This document shows positions 1 to 10,950 of a stretch of DNA of 64,000 nucleotides, in pieces (position 1 is the stretch's first letter; each line of letters starts with the position of its first letter). Under the pieces are notes generated by a model. It was not told the origin of the DNA. It did no database searches and was given only the letters and a program-made list of their open reading frames with translations. Both the position numbers and the translations under genes were made by a program. Source of the DNA: Cocos nucifera (taxonomy: Eukaryota > Streptophyta > Magnoliopsida > Arecales > Arecaceae); assembly GCA_006176705.1 (NCBI GenBank), contig QRFJ01004867.1, positions 1-64,000 on the forward strand. Reading direction: 5' to 3'.

Positions 1-675
1 AAATATTAATAGATTTTGCTATGCCTGGACCAAAATGGTAGGTGAATAATATTAGGAGACTTCCACCGTCACTATGAAATAAAATTAATCTAAAATCTGA
101 ATTTGATGACTGTGTAGTTGAAATCGATTGCCTTTTAAATCCATTCTCTTGATTTAAAACCACATAATTACAACTCTCTATTTAATTATAAACTTTGTTA
201 ATATTTTTCATTTTTTTAATTTCATTCTCATATCGATCTTCAAATAAAGCATAGGAAGAGTTTTCTAGTATTGTTTTTCCAATCTCTATGGACGTATTAT
301 CTACTTCATTCACTACTTACTTGATCGCTGGTGCCACTTGCCATATGCTATAATTAGCATCAATCCAATAGTTTTTGGACCGTGCCGGAGTTGTGTCTAA
401 AATTAATATGAAATTTTGTCCTAGCTTACTTTAGAAATTTATTTTAATTTTTATATATAAAAAAAAAATTATTTTTTGTGCATGACACGTACTGACTATA
501 GTAACTTATATCCTCTAGATCCAGAAATGATAAGACTATTAGAAGACACAACATAGAGAGAAACATGGCAACTGAAGATCCTTACGACATAATCTAGGAG
601 TGGATATGGGCGACGTGTAAGGACAGGCATAACTATCGATCAGCTTACATCGTTCCATTAAATTGATTACATCCA
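1..675. other. unassigned AT-rich sequence upstream of gypsy gag
   Basis: I see no long reading frame or recognisable repeat here. By position it could be the leader or 5' part of the gypsy element whose gag follows, but no PBS or LTR boundary is visible. Confidence 0.3.
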
Positions 676-1098
676 CACCATCTGTTAGCCGATGTAGCTT
701 CGAGCATCAGGAACCGCTTGTACGAGCAAACAACTTCGAAATAAATCGACAATGATCCAGATGATTCAATCAACTGTCCAATTCAGTGGACACGTGCATG
801 ATGATCCGAATGCCCATATTTCTAATTTTCTTGAACTTTGCGTTACTTTTAAAAATAATGGGGTGTCGGATGATGCTATTAGATTAAGGTTATTTTCTTT
901 CTCTTTATGGAATAAAGCTAAAAATTGGCTTCATTCTCTTCCGGCAGGTTCTATCACAACTTGGGATGTCCTAGCCCAAAAATTCTTAGCCAAGTACTTT
1001 CCACCTTCTAAGACTGCTAAGATGCGCAACAATATCACTTCTTTTATGCAGATGGACATGGAGACACTATATGAGACTTGGGAGCGTTTCAAGGAACT
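676..1098 (+). pseudogene. Ty3/gypsy (Athila-like) gag fragment
   Basis: The translation matches the plant Retrotrans_gag core: an 'NNFEI' start block, a 'FLELCVTFKNNGVSDDAIRL' stretch, 'SLPAGSITTWDVL', 'KFLAKYFPP', then 'YETWERFKEL', after which the family normally continues 'LLRRCPHH'. The longest open frame starts at an internal Met at 752; a one-base deletion at about 748 separates it from the upstream block, which is open in another frame. Gag would form the capsid of the virus-like particle. The domain stops at 1098, where the sequence switches to a minus-strand copia LTR; the last roughly 18 codons of the frame to 1156 are LTR sequence. No gypsy protease or RT is found nearby. The family assignment is from memory of the domain; lineage within gypsy is inferred. 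Confidence 0.8.
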
Positions 1099-3339
1099 GG
1101 ATTTGATTGGATCAAGAAAGATATTTCAAAAATTTTTCTCATATATTTTAGATTAGATATGAGATATTTTAGATTTTAATTTTATAAATTTAATAAATAA
1201 AAATAAAAATAAATTAAATCTGATTAAATTTGTACCTTGATGTTGGGTAATCAGATTATCCTTTGATAATTCTGTTGATTGCTTGAGGTTCTGGATCTAG
1301 CCACGCAAGCACCTGACCTCTATCGATATCCAGTCAGGTTGGATCTAAAGATCTTCTCTTTCTTTATCATCTTTCCAAATATCAAATATAGATTTGATTT
1401 GGAGGATCTTCAAAACTTCTTTTAAAGATCTACAGTCGTCTCTGCAGCAGTGTTGTCTTCTTCCTTTCTCATCAACTTTCTCTTGCCTGGATTGCACCAA
1501 ATTGGAGCCCAAAATTCCTTAGGCATGGAGAGGAGAGAGAAGACCAAAAGTTGGCATGGTAGAGGGAGAGGGGCAGCCTTGGGGCATGGGCTAAGAGAGA
1601 ACTCTATAAAAGTTGGGCGTAGATAGGGTTTATATAGACCCTGTTGCGCCATGCAGTGCCACATCATCCCGGCCAATCACGTTGCTTCATGCAATCAGAT
1701 CTAAATCTGATTGATGGGATGACATCATCTGATCCAATTAGATGAGAGCCCCTTTAATTTATCCTTAGATGGTGCCTAAGACTAGTCAAAGTCTATATGT
1801 TGGCACCACCTAAGTAGAATCCTAGAAGCAACCTGGAGTCCCAACTATATGGGACTCCAAGCATCCCTATCCATGGGCGCATGCCTCCCTAGGCATGCAC
1901 CCCCTCCTTTTCAATTTTTATCAAGAGGATAAGCCCCTATCTACTCTCCTATAGGTGCATGACACATGGGTAGATGTCTAAGTGTCAAAGGTCAATGTTT
2001 GACCAAAATCAAAGACAAGAATTAGTAGGTGACGAAAAATGGTAGGTGTTGTCTCAAATTTATCTCATAAATTAAGATAATCTTTTTCTAATCTAGACGA
2101 GCTCTAGTCAGACCAAGTAAAGATATCTGAGTGAGCACAAATACATTTAGCTCAGTTGAGATAACTTTTGATGATAGTACAAGGAGAATGTTAGGCTCAA
2201 TCGTATACTAGCATGATTTCCTTGAACCTAATTGAATCTTATTCAAATCAATTGAACTGAGCTTATCCAATTGATGATATCCAAATCCAAACCCTTATTT
2301 GTGTGATCCAGTTAGGCTCAATTTTATATGGTAATGGGATATGTCGTGATCTTTATCATCGACATCATCGAAACTCCTTTCGATGGATCAGAACTCTTCT
2401 GATTCAGACAAGTAGAATGATCGATCATCTAAATCATTCTAATTGTATCTAAAATCCACCAGTGACACCAAGTAGTATATGGTGGCAACCCATCAAAACT
2501 AAAAATGAACCTCTTGGTGCAGCTACTTGAGTGATTAAGTTCTTCTATCTTGAGCTTCGATCAGATTAGGGTTAAGATGAACTCGTCAAATCCTAATTTC
2601 TATCATATGATATTACCATTTGATTCAAGTCCGATGTGAAAATCTTAATAGAAACTCTTTCTATTATTTCACTCTCCCATGGCCATGAGCTTATGGACTT
2701 AATTCTCATGATCCTCATAGGACTGCTCCTCATCCACTGAGGTAGATAGATTCCTTCTTGGTGCAATCCAATTCCTATAATGAACATGCTATAGCCAACA
2801 TACACCTCAGGATTCTGAATGGCTAGGAGACCGAGTCATGGTATAGTCAAACTATAACACCCTCAAGGTGAACTATTGATGCACCTCAGGTCAAAGAACC
2901 AGATACACCACTGCAGCTTCGAGTTAGTCATCAACAAGAAGGTAGACTTCCTTATGACTGCTCGAGGTGGTCACGCTCAGTGCCCTCATTCTCTAACGAG
3001 TACTTATACTCTCGCTCTGGTGTCTCTACACAGTAGACTTAAGACTCATCTAGAAGCGATTGTACACCAACCTTCCAGATCAATCACCAACCTCATGATG
3101 ATCCTTTGGTTGGAAGCATTTTATGAGTTAACAACGAAAATTCATGTCTTAAATTTTCAACTTTTGAAAACATGAATTATCATTACCATTAACTCAAGGG
3201 ATGTATCATAGACACTAAATATACATTTATGATAGAAAATAATTTATTTTATTATTTATAGTCAAAATTATAATTTTGCCTCTAAAAGTGTATTACAAGT
3301 GTCAGCCAATTCTGACTTCTAGGACACACATATCTAACA
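1099..3339 (-). repeat. copia family A LTR, minus orientation, truncated
   Basis: It reads as the reverse complement of the plus-strand A LTRs at 49540 and 57687 and ends at its LTR 5' terminus with CTAACA (3334-3339). The terminal tens of bases of its 3' end (normally TGAAGGAAAA on this strand) are missing at 1099, where it joins gypsy gag. Its right neighbour is the RT of a family B element. Different flanks and no target duplication mean a deletion or rearrangement removed part of the original insertion. No family A coding sequence adjoins it, so it is a truncated solo LTR or remnant. Open frames inside it (for example 2876-3175 plus, 1422-1676 minus) are not supported as genes. Confidence 0.85.
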
Positions 3340-4028
3340 GTGGAATACCATATGCTTCGATAGTGGATTCTATTATATACGCCATGACGTGTACGGGACT
3401 AGATGTGGCATACTCACTAGGGATAGTGAGCAGATACTACTCTGATCCTTGTGAAAATTATTAAAAAGTTGTAAAGACAATCCTGAAGTATTTAAGAAAT
3501 ACTAAGGACTAGTGGCTCATCTATGGAGATGCTGACTTGAAACTTATAGGATATACTGATTTCAATTTTCAATTAGATCATGATGATAGTAAGAGTATGT
3601 CAGGTTATATGTTTACCCTGAATGATGGAGCGATCTACTGAAAGAGTTCCCAGCAGCATACTATGGTCGATTTTGTGTATGAGGTAGAGTATGTCGTGGC
3701 ATCTGATGCTACGAAGAAAGCTATGTGGCAGTAGAAGTTCATCAATGAGCTAGGAGTGGCACCCTCCTTGGTTGGTCAAGTTTTACTTTACTATGATAGC
3801 ACTAGAGCTATAGCTCAAGTGAAGGAGCCGAAGGCACATCTACACACCAAGCATATTCTACATTGCTATCATCTTGTACGAGAGATCATGAAACGAGGTG
3901 ATGTCAACCTTCAGAAGATCAATGGAAATGAGAACATGGCCAACCCAATAACTAAAGCTATCAGAATCAAAGAGTTCAATAATCATAAATGAAAGATGGG
4001 TATTTGATATTGTTCTAATTGGCTTTAG
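3340..4028 (+). pseudogene. family B Ty1/copia RT C-terminus and RNase H remnant
   Basis: Conceptual translation gives the end of the copia RT ('IPYASIVDSIIYAM'), then RNase H landmarks: a 'GYTD' block at about 3550, 'DDSKSMSGYMFTLN' at about 3590, a degraded 'EAEY' block, 'LLYYDSTRAIAQ' at 3784-3820, and 'HLHTKHI' with 'PITKAI' at the end. RNase H would degrade the RNA strand during reverse transcription. In-frame stops break it repeatedly (for example at 3462, 3511 and 3641). The rest of pol and gag are gone, cut off at 3339 by the family A LTR. A polypurine tract and LTR follow directly, which fixes this as the 3' end of an element. Its wording differs clearly from family A RNase H. Confidence 0.85.
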
Positions 4029-4031
4029 TCT

Positions 4032-4042
4032 AAGTGGAAGTT
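4032..4042 (+). other. polypurine tract of family B element
   Basis: AAGTGGAAGTT lies directly before an LTR starting TGTCAGG and after the RNase H frame. This is where plus-strand DNA synthesis is primed in LTR retrotransposons. Confidence 0.7.
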
Positions 4043-4160
4043 TGTCAGGTATTGTATCCTAAAGTCAATCATCTAAGTTATAGATGGTTGAGCTAAATGT
4101 AAAATATACTTGAATTATAAATAAATAAAATTATTATTCTTGTATTTCATCATATTTGTG

Positions 4161-4385
4161 CATCTTCCCATAATGAACTCTTCTGTGATGAAGTCCTTAG
4201 GACTATTTAGACTCGATAAAGAAGGATTTGTCATTTAGTCCTTAAACTTGATCATGATCAAATGATACATTTGTCATCTTCCTATAATGAACTCTTCTAT
4301 GATGAAATCTTTAGGACTATTTAAATCGATAGAGGAGAATTTATCGTTTAGTCCTTAAACTTGATCATGATCAAATGATACGTTA
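4161..4385 (+). repeat. 114-bp tandem duplication inside B LTR
   Basis: Two head-to-tail units with a 114-base period start at 4161 and 4275 (both begin CATCTTCC and contain AATGAACTCTTCT and AACTTGATCATGATCAAATG). The solo B LTR has only one such unit. Confidence 0.85.
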
Positions 4386-5082
4386 TTATCTAGGATGACA
4401 ATATTTATCGAGTGTAGATCGTTGCATACCATATGGGTTGGTTGTCCTCTTAACCAAGGAGTATGGAGATATTGGTATGGCATGCAGGTAAAATATAGAG
4501 GTATATTTTATTGATCGTGACCCAACTGCTGAGCTCTCTACTATCAAGAGTTGCTCGTGAAGGATATGGGTATAAGTGTCCCTTAGACCTGAGATCACCA
4601 TAGTGACTTGCAAGCAACTATACTTTGGTATTGGACTATCTAAATTTCTAATTTAGTGATGGAAGATTTTTGGGTGCAGTCAAATACTTGTTATGTTGGT
4701 GTATGAGTCAAGATGAGATTGACCCCTCCAAGTATTGGAGCAAGTGCATCAATGTATTTCAATTTAGCAAAACCTCGGTCGAGGTAGTCCATACAATGGA
4801 TGTTGAAATTTTGAAATACAATGTGGATGATTTTTAGAGTTGGCAGTAAATCCTAGATTATCTTTTGAGCATTAGGGTCAAGGGGATGAATTATACGATA
4901 ACCATATACCATAGGTTCATGGATGTTGTGTTGTGACTATTCGATCTATCCGGACGTCAAGTACTATTACTAGATGGTCACATTGATTAATATAGAAATT
5001 AGTTTCTATGCTACTAGCTTAAGGTTTGAACCTATGGGGTCACACATACTAGGAGATCATATCTGATCTGATGGCTGATCTA

Positions 5083-5208
5083 GAATTCCAATGGTCTAGA
5101 ACTCCGGGGTCAAGAGTTCCACTGGACTGGAACTCTATGATCGAAAGTCCCACTGAACTGAAACTCTGCTTTCATGGGTTCCACTAGACTAAAACTCTTA
5201 TATTATTG
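5083..5208 (+). repeat. short tandem array of about 31-bp palindromic units
   Basis: About four diverged units of 31-32 bases start near 5083, 5114, 5145 and 5177. The best unit contains AGTTCCACTGGACTGGAACT (5115-5134), an inverted repeat with 7-bp arms. I did not see this array in the other B LTR. Confidence 0.7.
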
Positions 5209-6787
5209 AAGGATTAATTAGTAATTAGATTACTAATTAATTCAATTTGATTGAGCGATGAGGATTTGATCAAATCTGATTGAATTTGATTCGATTAGGT
5301 TTGACCCAATTAGGTCTTGAGATGACCTAATCGCTATGGGAGATTGGATCCTGATTTGATCAGGACCTAGATCTAATTAATTTTTAATTTAATTAAGATT
5401 TTATTGGGTTGGGTTAAGCCTAATTTGATTAGGTTTGACCTAGTCTAATTGGATTTGGACAAATCAAATTGGTTGAAACCAATTTGAACAATTCAAATAA
5501 GATTTGAATTTGAACTACTTTCACCCTATGCCATGAAGCTTTAAGCCATGCCATTCTCCATAGCCCTCTTGATTTTACGTGAGTTTTTCTCATGCATAAG
5601 AGAGTTTGTGTGCCCCTCCTCTTTCTACCTTTGATCAGGTCCAAGAGTTGGACTAGTTCAAAGTAAATTGAATTTTGAAGTTAACTTTGAATGGTTTTTG
5701 GTTGAAACTAATCCTCTTATCCATCCCCACACCCCCTATGTCTTTGTCACCCAATTTTTTCAAATATTTTTGGCATGGGCGTGCAAAACAAGAGTCTTTC
5801 TGCACGTCACATACCAAGGATGGGCACCTAACATGGATAAGAGGCTCGCTTCATTTTTAAAATCAAGTGAGTGGTTGAAACCTCCTAACCATCCAACCTA
5901 ATCCAAAACTCATGCGCTATTCCCATTGAAATATAGCCAATAAAATGGGACTTTTCCCTGCGTGTGCATGAGGTCTAAGAGAGGGTTTCCTAAAGAGAGA
6001 AAATCAATGGGGAGTGCACCTTTCTAGGTGAGAGAAAATTCAAACAGTGTGACCCCTTTGTGCCATATTCATTCTTTCCTATCTCATGCCATCTTTTAAA
6101 TTATTTTAAATAGTGTGCATAAAGGAAATCTGAGAAAATGTTTCTTAGTGGAAAACAAATGGTGTGAGGGTCACCTAGGGTGTGAGGACATTAGTTGGTC
6201 ACAAAAACTTTGAGAGAGGGCTCTCTAGGATTTTCGGGTGTGGGTTGCCCTAGGGTTTCGACCCAGGGTTCGAATGGTGAGTTTGAGTGCTATGAGCGCC
6301 CAATCACTACAAAATCTTTCGCACTACCTCATCATCCTCCAAAGTATGTTATCTAATCTTTTGGAGCATCCAAGAGATCAAAAAAAAGTTGGTCAATCGG
6401 ATCAACCAATATCGACCGTCGAAGGCTTCAGCGAGGAGCTAGCACTTCGATGGAGCTGGTTAGGATCAGAAGCTCCATGTAGACTAACCATAGAGGCTGA
6501 ATGATTGTGTGGCTATAGTGCAATGCAAGGGCTTCTTTCAGTGAATTCAGATTATGGAGTTTAACTATCGATGCTCAGATATTGTATTCTGAATACAAAT
6601 CGATCGATAAATATGATTTATTGATCGAATGCATTTAATTTTCTATTGCATATATATATGTCTGGATCCTAGTGTAGAATTTTTAATTAGATCAATGCAT
6701 GCATAAAATTAATATTAGATTAATTTTTAGCTTTTGCTGTAATTTAAATTTTGAAAAAATTTTAAAATGCATGATTTAAATCCTGCA

Positions 6788-8048
6788 TGATGTCCATTAG
6801 GTGAACTAGACCTCGGCAGCACAGAGCTTGAACCCAACCTCGAGCAGGCCACTGGGTCCTTGTGAGGCAGACGAACCACCCTAGTAGACTGCCAATATCC
6901 CTTAGACATCAGAAAAGATATTGGTGAGGGGAGAGCACTGATAGGCACCGCGTTAATGACTAGCACCCCCATGGTGGATGGTGCAGGTCGGGAAGGAGCC
7001 GAGCTGGAGATGAGAGCATCCTTCCCCTTTCCCTTCTTCACTATGGGAGGGTTAGAAGACCTTGACTTTTGCTCTACTAGCCTTCTAGGATCGAACCTCA
7101 TGAGTACTGCAATGATCAAGAAGAAATGTTATGATCAGATAAACATCAATTATATGAAAATTTAGAGAAAACTCAGATGACAAACTCACCCTAAGGGGAG
7201 ACGTGGTTGATATCGAAGTCGAACAAGAATTGATCCATCACCAGCTGACTGAGCTTAGGCACCTTCATATCTAGCAGCTCTTTGGAGGCCTCCTTATCCC
7301 TAAAGAGGAACAGCTTATAAAAGTTCTAGTTCAGCTGAGGTCTATCCCAACTAGTATTGATACCCCAAGAGACATTAAAAAAATAAAAAAGAAATGACTT
7401 TTCTAGTCATGGATGGAAGAAGGAAGAGCAGGACCAAACTTACAGTTAGGTCAGGGTGAGAAATACCACGAACCTTTTTCTATGTGGTGCTTTTTCAGGA
7501 TGAAAAGTGCCCTAAAAGGAGAAGTCTTAAGGTCTAAAGCAGCAAAACTACAGTAGATTATGAAAACTAAAATGATCCTAGTGGCATTAGCGGGTGACTT
7601 GAGTCGGCTGTAACACATAGAAATCTAAGATATTGCAAATGAAGGGGTGCAAAAAAAAAACACAACTCGGGCCAAAGTCCTTCATCATAAAAAGCCACAT
7701 AACCTGCTAGAGGCAGTGTGACATGGTCCCTTAGACTAGGGGCTATGAGTTAGAAATTCTCAAGGACAAAGTACCTTTTCCTAAGCTTTTCTAGGTCGAC
7801 ATCTATTAAAATTGAGGGCTTAGTACCAGGGTTGAAATAGTCCAAGAATCTCCGCACTGGGGACTCTGAACTATCATGGCTGGAGGTGCTAGCCTTGACG
7901 GTTGCTCGAGATGAATTACCCACCTCAATGGCCAATCGGGGTTGGGTTGACCATGTGTCATGGCCACCAGGAGAGGTACTCTCTTGGGAAGACATGGTTG
8001 GGAAAGAAGAGCAAAAGAATCGAAGGGGGACTGAGAAGGAAAAAACAC
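6788..8048 (-). pseudogene. decayed plant 'gypsy-type transposon' protein (PF04195-like)
   Basis: Reading leftward from about 7995, the frames give 'LDYFNPGTKPSILIDVDLEK', then 'RDHVTLPLAGYVAFYDEGL' (about 7737-7675), 'FRALFILKKHH' (about 7520) and 'DKEASKELLDMKVPKLSQL' (about 7290). These blocks and their order match the plant family annotated as 'putative gypsy type transposon' (PF04195), as I remember it. Downstream (7119-6790) is a Lys/Ser/Pro-rich tail ('RLVEQKSRSSNPPIVKKGKG'). It has several stops and frameshifts (stop after 'VLENF' at 7750). The biochemical role of this family is not established; it occurs inside non-autonomous or Tat-like LTR elements. It lies leftward of the C LTR and its PBS, so it could be that element's internal frame. 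Its left end is cut by the B LTR. Confidence 0.7.
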
Positions 8049-8306
8049 CTAAAGGAAGAAGGAAGAAATCCTAAGAAAAGGAACCCTAAGCTCAAGAAGA
8101 GAGGAAGGAAGTCTACCTAAGGAAAAGGAAGCCACCTTTGAGAACTTTAGTAGCCCTCCTCAAGCTCCAGTGATCACCAGAATCACCTTCTTCTCTAACT
8201 ATCTGGATGCACGGAAGCTTCCAAAATCCTAGCAATGGAACCTCCACTCCAGAAATAAAATAGCAAAATGATAGTAAAATGGATAAATGTTGAGATCCAT
8301 GGTACC

Positions 8307-8360
8307 GCTCTAATACCAAATGTTGGCGCATCATCCTAGCATCACCTAGCTCTGATATCA
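8307..8360 (-). other. duplicated PBS-like motifs of family C (left copy)
   Basis: GCTCTAATACCA (8307-8318) and GCTCTGATATCA (8349-8360) are near-matches to the reverse complement of the plant initiator tRNA-Met PBS TGGTATCAGAGC. The second abuts the C LTR at 8361 exactly as a PBS should. Confidence 0.65.
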
Positions 8361-9243
8361 TGCTACGAAAATCCCTGATCTTTAGCATAGATATGGAGAG
8401 ATCTTTGACGTTCTCTAAGGGCAGCATACCATAGATCCAACACCTAGATCTATGCTAGGGTGTCTCCCTCCTAGGGCTTGAGGGAAGCACCCTCTCTCTC
8501 AAGGGCCTCTTCAAGAACCTAGGGCAGCAATACTAGAGAGAAGAGAGAAGAGAGATTGAGGGAGAAAAGATCTATCACTAGTTCACTAAAAATCCTAATA
8601 CAATCTATGTATTTATACATAGCCATGAGGTCTGATCAAAAACTTTCCTGGCTAACCCAATACATGAAAGCACTCACCGAGCCCATGTACATTCATGTCT
8701 CCCATGCTCTCATCTTCTGAATCTAAACCTGACTCATACATGAGTTAGCCCCCTTAAGATCTCTTAAACTGGGCCTTAAGACCCCTAGGATAAGTTTCTA
8801 TCCTAGCCCCAAATAGACCTTCCGCATAACTTTGCCTGTGCACTGAGCCAACTAACCTGAGACAAGGTCGACTCAGTTTTAGACTGAGCCAACCCAGTTG
8901 CATGCCATGCTTACAGTTTTGAATGCGTACTTTTCTATTTGGCCTATCCATTGAGACTTAGCCAACCCAGTTCCAGACTAAGCTGGCTAACCTGCAAAAA
9001 AGCTCCTTTTCTATGGTCTTCATTTTCTGGCTTTGATTTCTTGCTCCATCTTATGTTTCAGATCTTCAAAGCACCAACCAAGCCCCTCAAGATCCTCAAC
9101 ACCTAAACCTCAAGTCCACCACTACCTCCACCTTAGGACAACTCTTATCCTAGTCCTAGGACCATCCTATCCTAGAATCCCTAGAGTCATCATCTTGACT
9201 CCTCCCATAGCCTTCCAAAACTTGGGAGCACCATCAATCCTCA
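8361..9243 (-). repeat. family C LTR (left copy)
   Basis: It aligns over its whole length with 13578-14520. Read on the minus strand it starts TGAGGATTG and ends with CA, the canonical TG...CA. On its left is a PBS, as for a 5' LTR of a minus-strand element. On its right, the minus strand reads purine-rich AAGATGGAGATTG just before the LTR start, as a 3' LTR would have. It may therefore be an LTR shared by two tandem units. The 104-aa minus-strand frame at 8113-8427 is an LTR artefact. Confidence 0.75.
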
Positions 9244-10010
9244 CAATCTCCATCTTAGTGCCCCAAGCCTTGGCAAACCCCTTTGGCAATGCCCTCCTGC
9301 ACGATTCCACTATCGTTGTGTACTCTGATAGCCCCTTGTGCAAACATCACCTCCACTGATCTTTTTTAGCTATTGTGCATCCTTTGAGGCCTTTAGGATG
9401 ACCGCCTCCACCGCTGAAGATCTTGGCTTGCTCTTCGCACCACCTTGAAATTATAGGATCCCTTCTGCTTAGCAGCTGCACCACTTTTTTTGGATTTTTC
9501 TGGAGAACTAATAGCATCCCTGTACCAGCACATGCTGTACCATCTGACATGATCTTTTTAGAGCTACATCTATCCACCTGTACATGCCGCTCCACCTAGA
9601 ACTATGCATCACCGATGCTGGTGCTAGGATATTGATCCTCCTGCACCCCACCACTCTGAACCTGTGTCACATATCCACCAGTGAGCCATCTCTACCCAGT
9701 GCTCCACCTAAAATCAAAATCCACCTAATGTCATAGAGGCTGACTCTGCACCTGAGTCCCTCAAGGCTAATAATCCAACACTGCACTACTGGGCCTACTA
9801 CTGCACCTCGAACACCGTCGCTGACCCTTCAAATCCTCCACACTCCATGGATCCCTTCGAAGCCATCTCAGATACCACCACAATCCACAGGCACCTTCGA
9901 AACCTAAGAGCTCATCTAACTCCTTTAAAATTCGTGACTGAACACTAAAAAATTTCATCCTAGTACTTCTCCTCTTCTGCTCCTACACTAGCCATTGCTT
10001 TAGTTGCACC

Positions 10011-10132
10011 TAGAGGAACTGCAGCTCAAACCCTGTCCAGGGCTCAGACACACCTATTTCATCTCGAGGCCTAGAGGAACTGCAGCTCAAACCCTTTCCA
10101 AGGCTCAAACACATCTATCTCATCTTGAGGCT
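10011..10132. repeat. 61-bp tandem duplication
   Basis: Two units start at 10011 and 10072, both beginning TAGAGGAACTGCAGCTCAAA and differing by scattered substitutions. Confidence 0.9.
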
Positions 10133-10204
10133 CTTGAGACTCCCTGGCTCTCCCTAAGACTCACTCTTGATCTCCCTGAGATGCCTCCTGAGACTTTCTG
10201 CTAA

Positions 10205-10756
10205 GATACCTCCATCGATTGCTGCACCATCGAGCCTCTCTCAGCCCCATGTCTCTAGGAAAGCACTACTGCAGCACTCCAGTGCTCCTTGTCTCATCTC
10301 GTCACCGCCTCCCATAGGTATCTGAATCCTCTATTGCTGCACATAATCCATCTTCCACCTAAATTGCGACTCTTCCTTGTGCTTCTACAGAAGAAACCTA
10401 ATCCAAGGTCAATCGTCCAATCCTGACCTACTGGATCTCAATGGATCATCCATCTCTATTACCCCTAAGGCTTCATAAATCCATGCTCTGGTCGAACTGC
10501 TAAATGCATCTCTGACTACTTTTTCGTCTTCCTGCTATCGAAGGATATATAGCTACTTCTTCAACCTTTCTTCGACCATTATCCTTAGAAAATCTCTTTT
10601 CAACCATTAAATAGCCCCACACTATTCATCTTCCTAGAGAACCCTGATGCTCTCTATTGAGATACCTCCCTCGATTGCTGCACTACCGAGCATCTCTTAG
10701 CCCTGCATCTCTAGGAAAGCGCTACTATAGTACTCCAGTGCTTCCTATCTTGTCTA
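10205..10756. repeat. pair of about 92-bp direct repeats
   Basis: 10205-10295 and 10661-10756 share GATACCTCC, CGATTGCTGCAC, TCTCTAGGAAAGC and ACTCCAGTGCT in the same order, separated by about 365 bases of unrelated sequence. Diverged, so an old internal duplication of the C element. Confidence 0.75.
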
Positions 10757-10950
10757 CCATCATACACCTCGGTCTTTCCATCAAGGTCGACCAGCAAATC
10801 ATACACCCAGACCTTCCATCCTAAAACATATCCCTTTTTGCTAATCCTCTTAACCTCCACCTTTAACCTGCTACTTCTAGTTGGCCAAACCACAACAATA
10901 ACAAAGGTAGATCTTAAAGACATCAGATCTAGGATTTCAAGGATAGATCT

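Larger units (their letters stand above)
4043..6787 (+). repeat. family B copia 3' LTR
   Basis: It starts TGTCAGG after the polypurine tract and resembles, in the first few hundred bases, the solo LTR at 10951-13407 read on the opposite strand (shared 'GTATCCTAAAGT', 'GATGGTTGAGCT', 'AAGTCCTTAG'). The 3' boundary near 6787 (ending CCTGCA) is an estimate, because no PBS or matching target duplication was found. Two local tandem repeats lie inside it. Small frames such as 6238-6504 and 5668-5901 have no recognisable domain. Confidence 0.65.
9244..10945 (-). other. internal region of family C element, no recognised protein
   Basis: This stretch lies between the two C LTRs and resumes at 13413 beyond the solo B LTR. 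Short minus-strand frames (9347-9595, 9767-9958, 10711-10923) show no domain I recognise, and stops are frequent. It is relatively C-rich on the plus strand and holds two sets of internal repeats. The low coding content fits a non-autonomous LTR element (LARD-like), but that is inference. Confidence 0.5.

Noticed and set aside
6238..6504. 88-codon plus-strand frame in the B LTR
   Set aside because: No domain, no homologous frame in the other B LTR, and it lies inside an LTR.
9033..9359. 108-codon plus-strand Ser/Pro-rich frame as a host exon
   Set aside because: Most of it lies in the C LTR; low-complexity composition and no recognisable domain or splice context.
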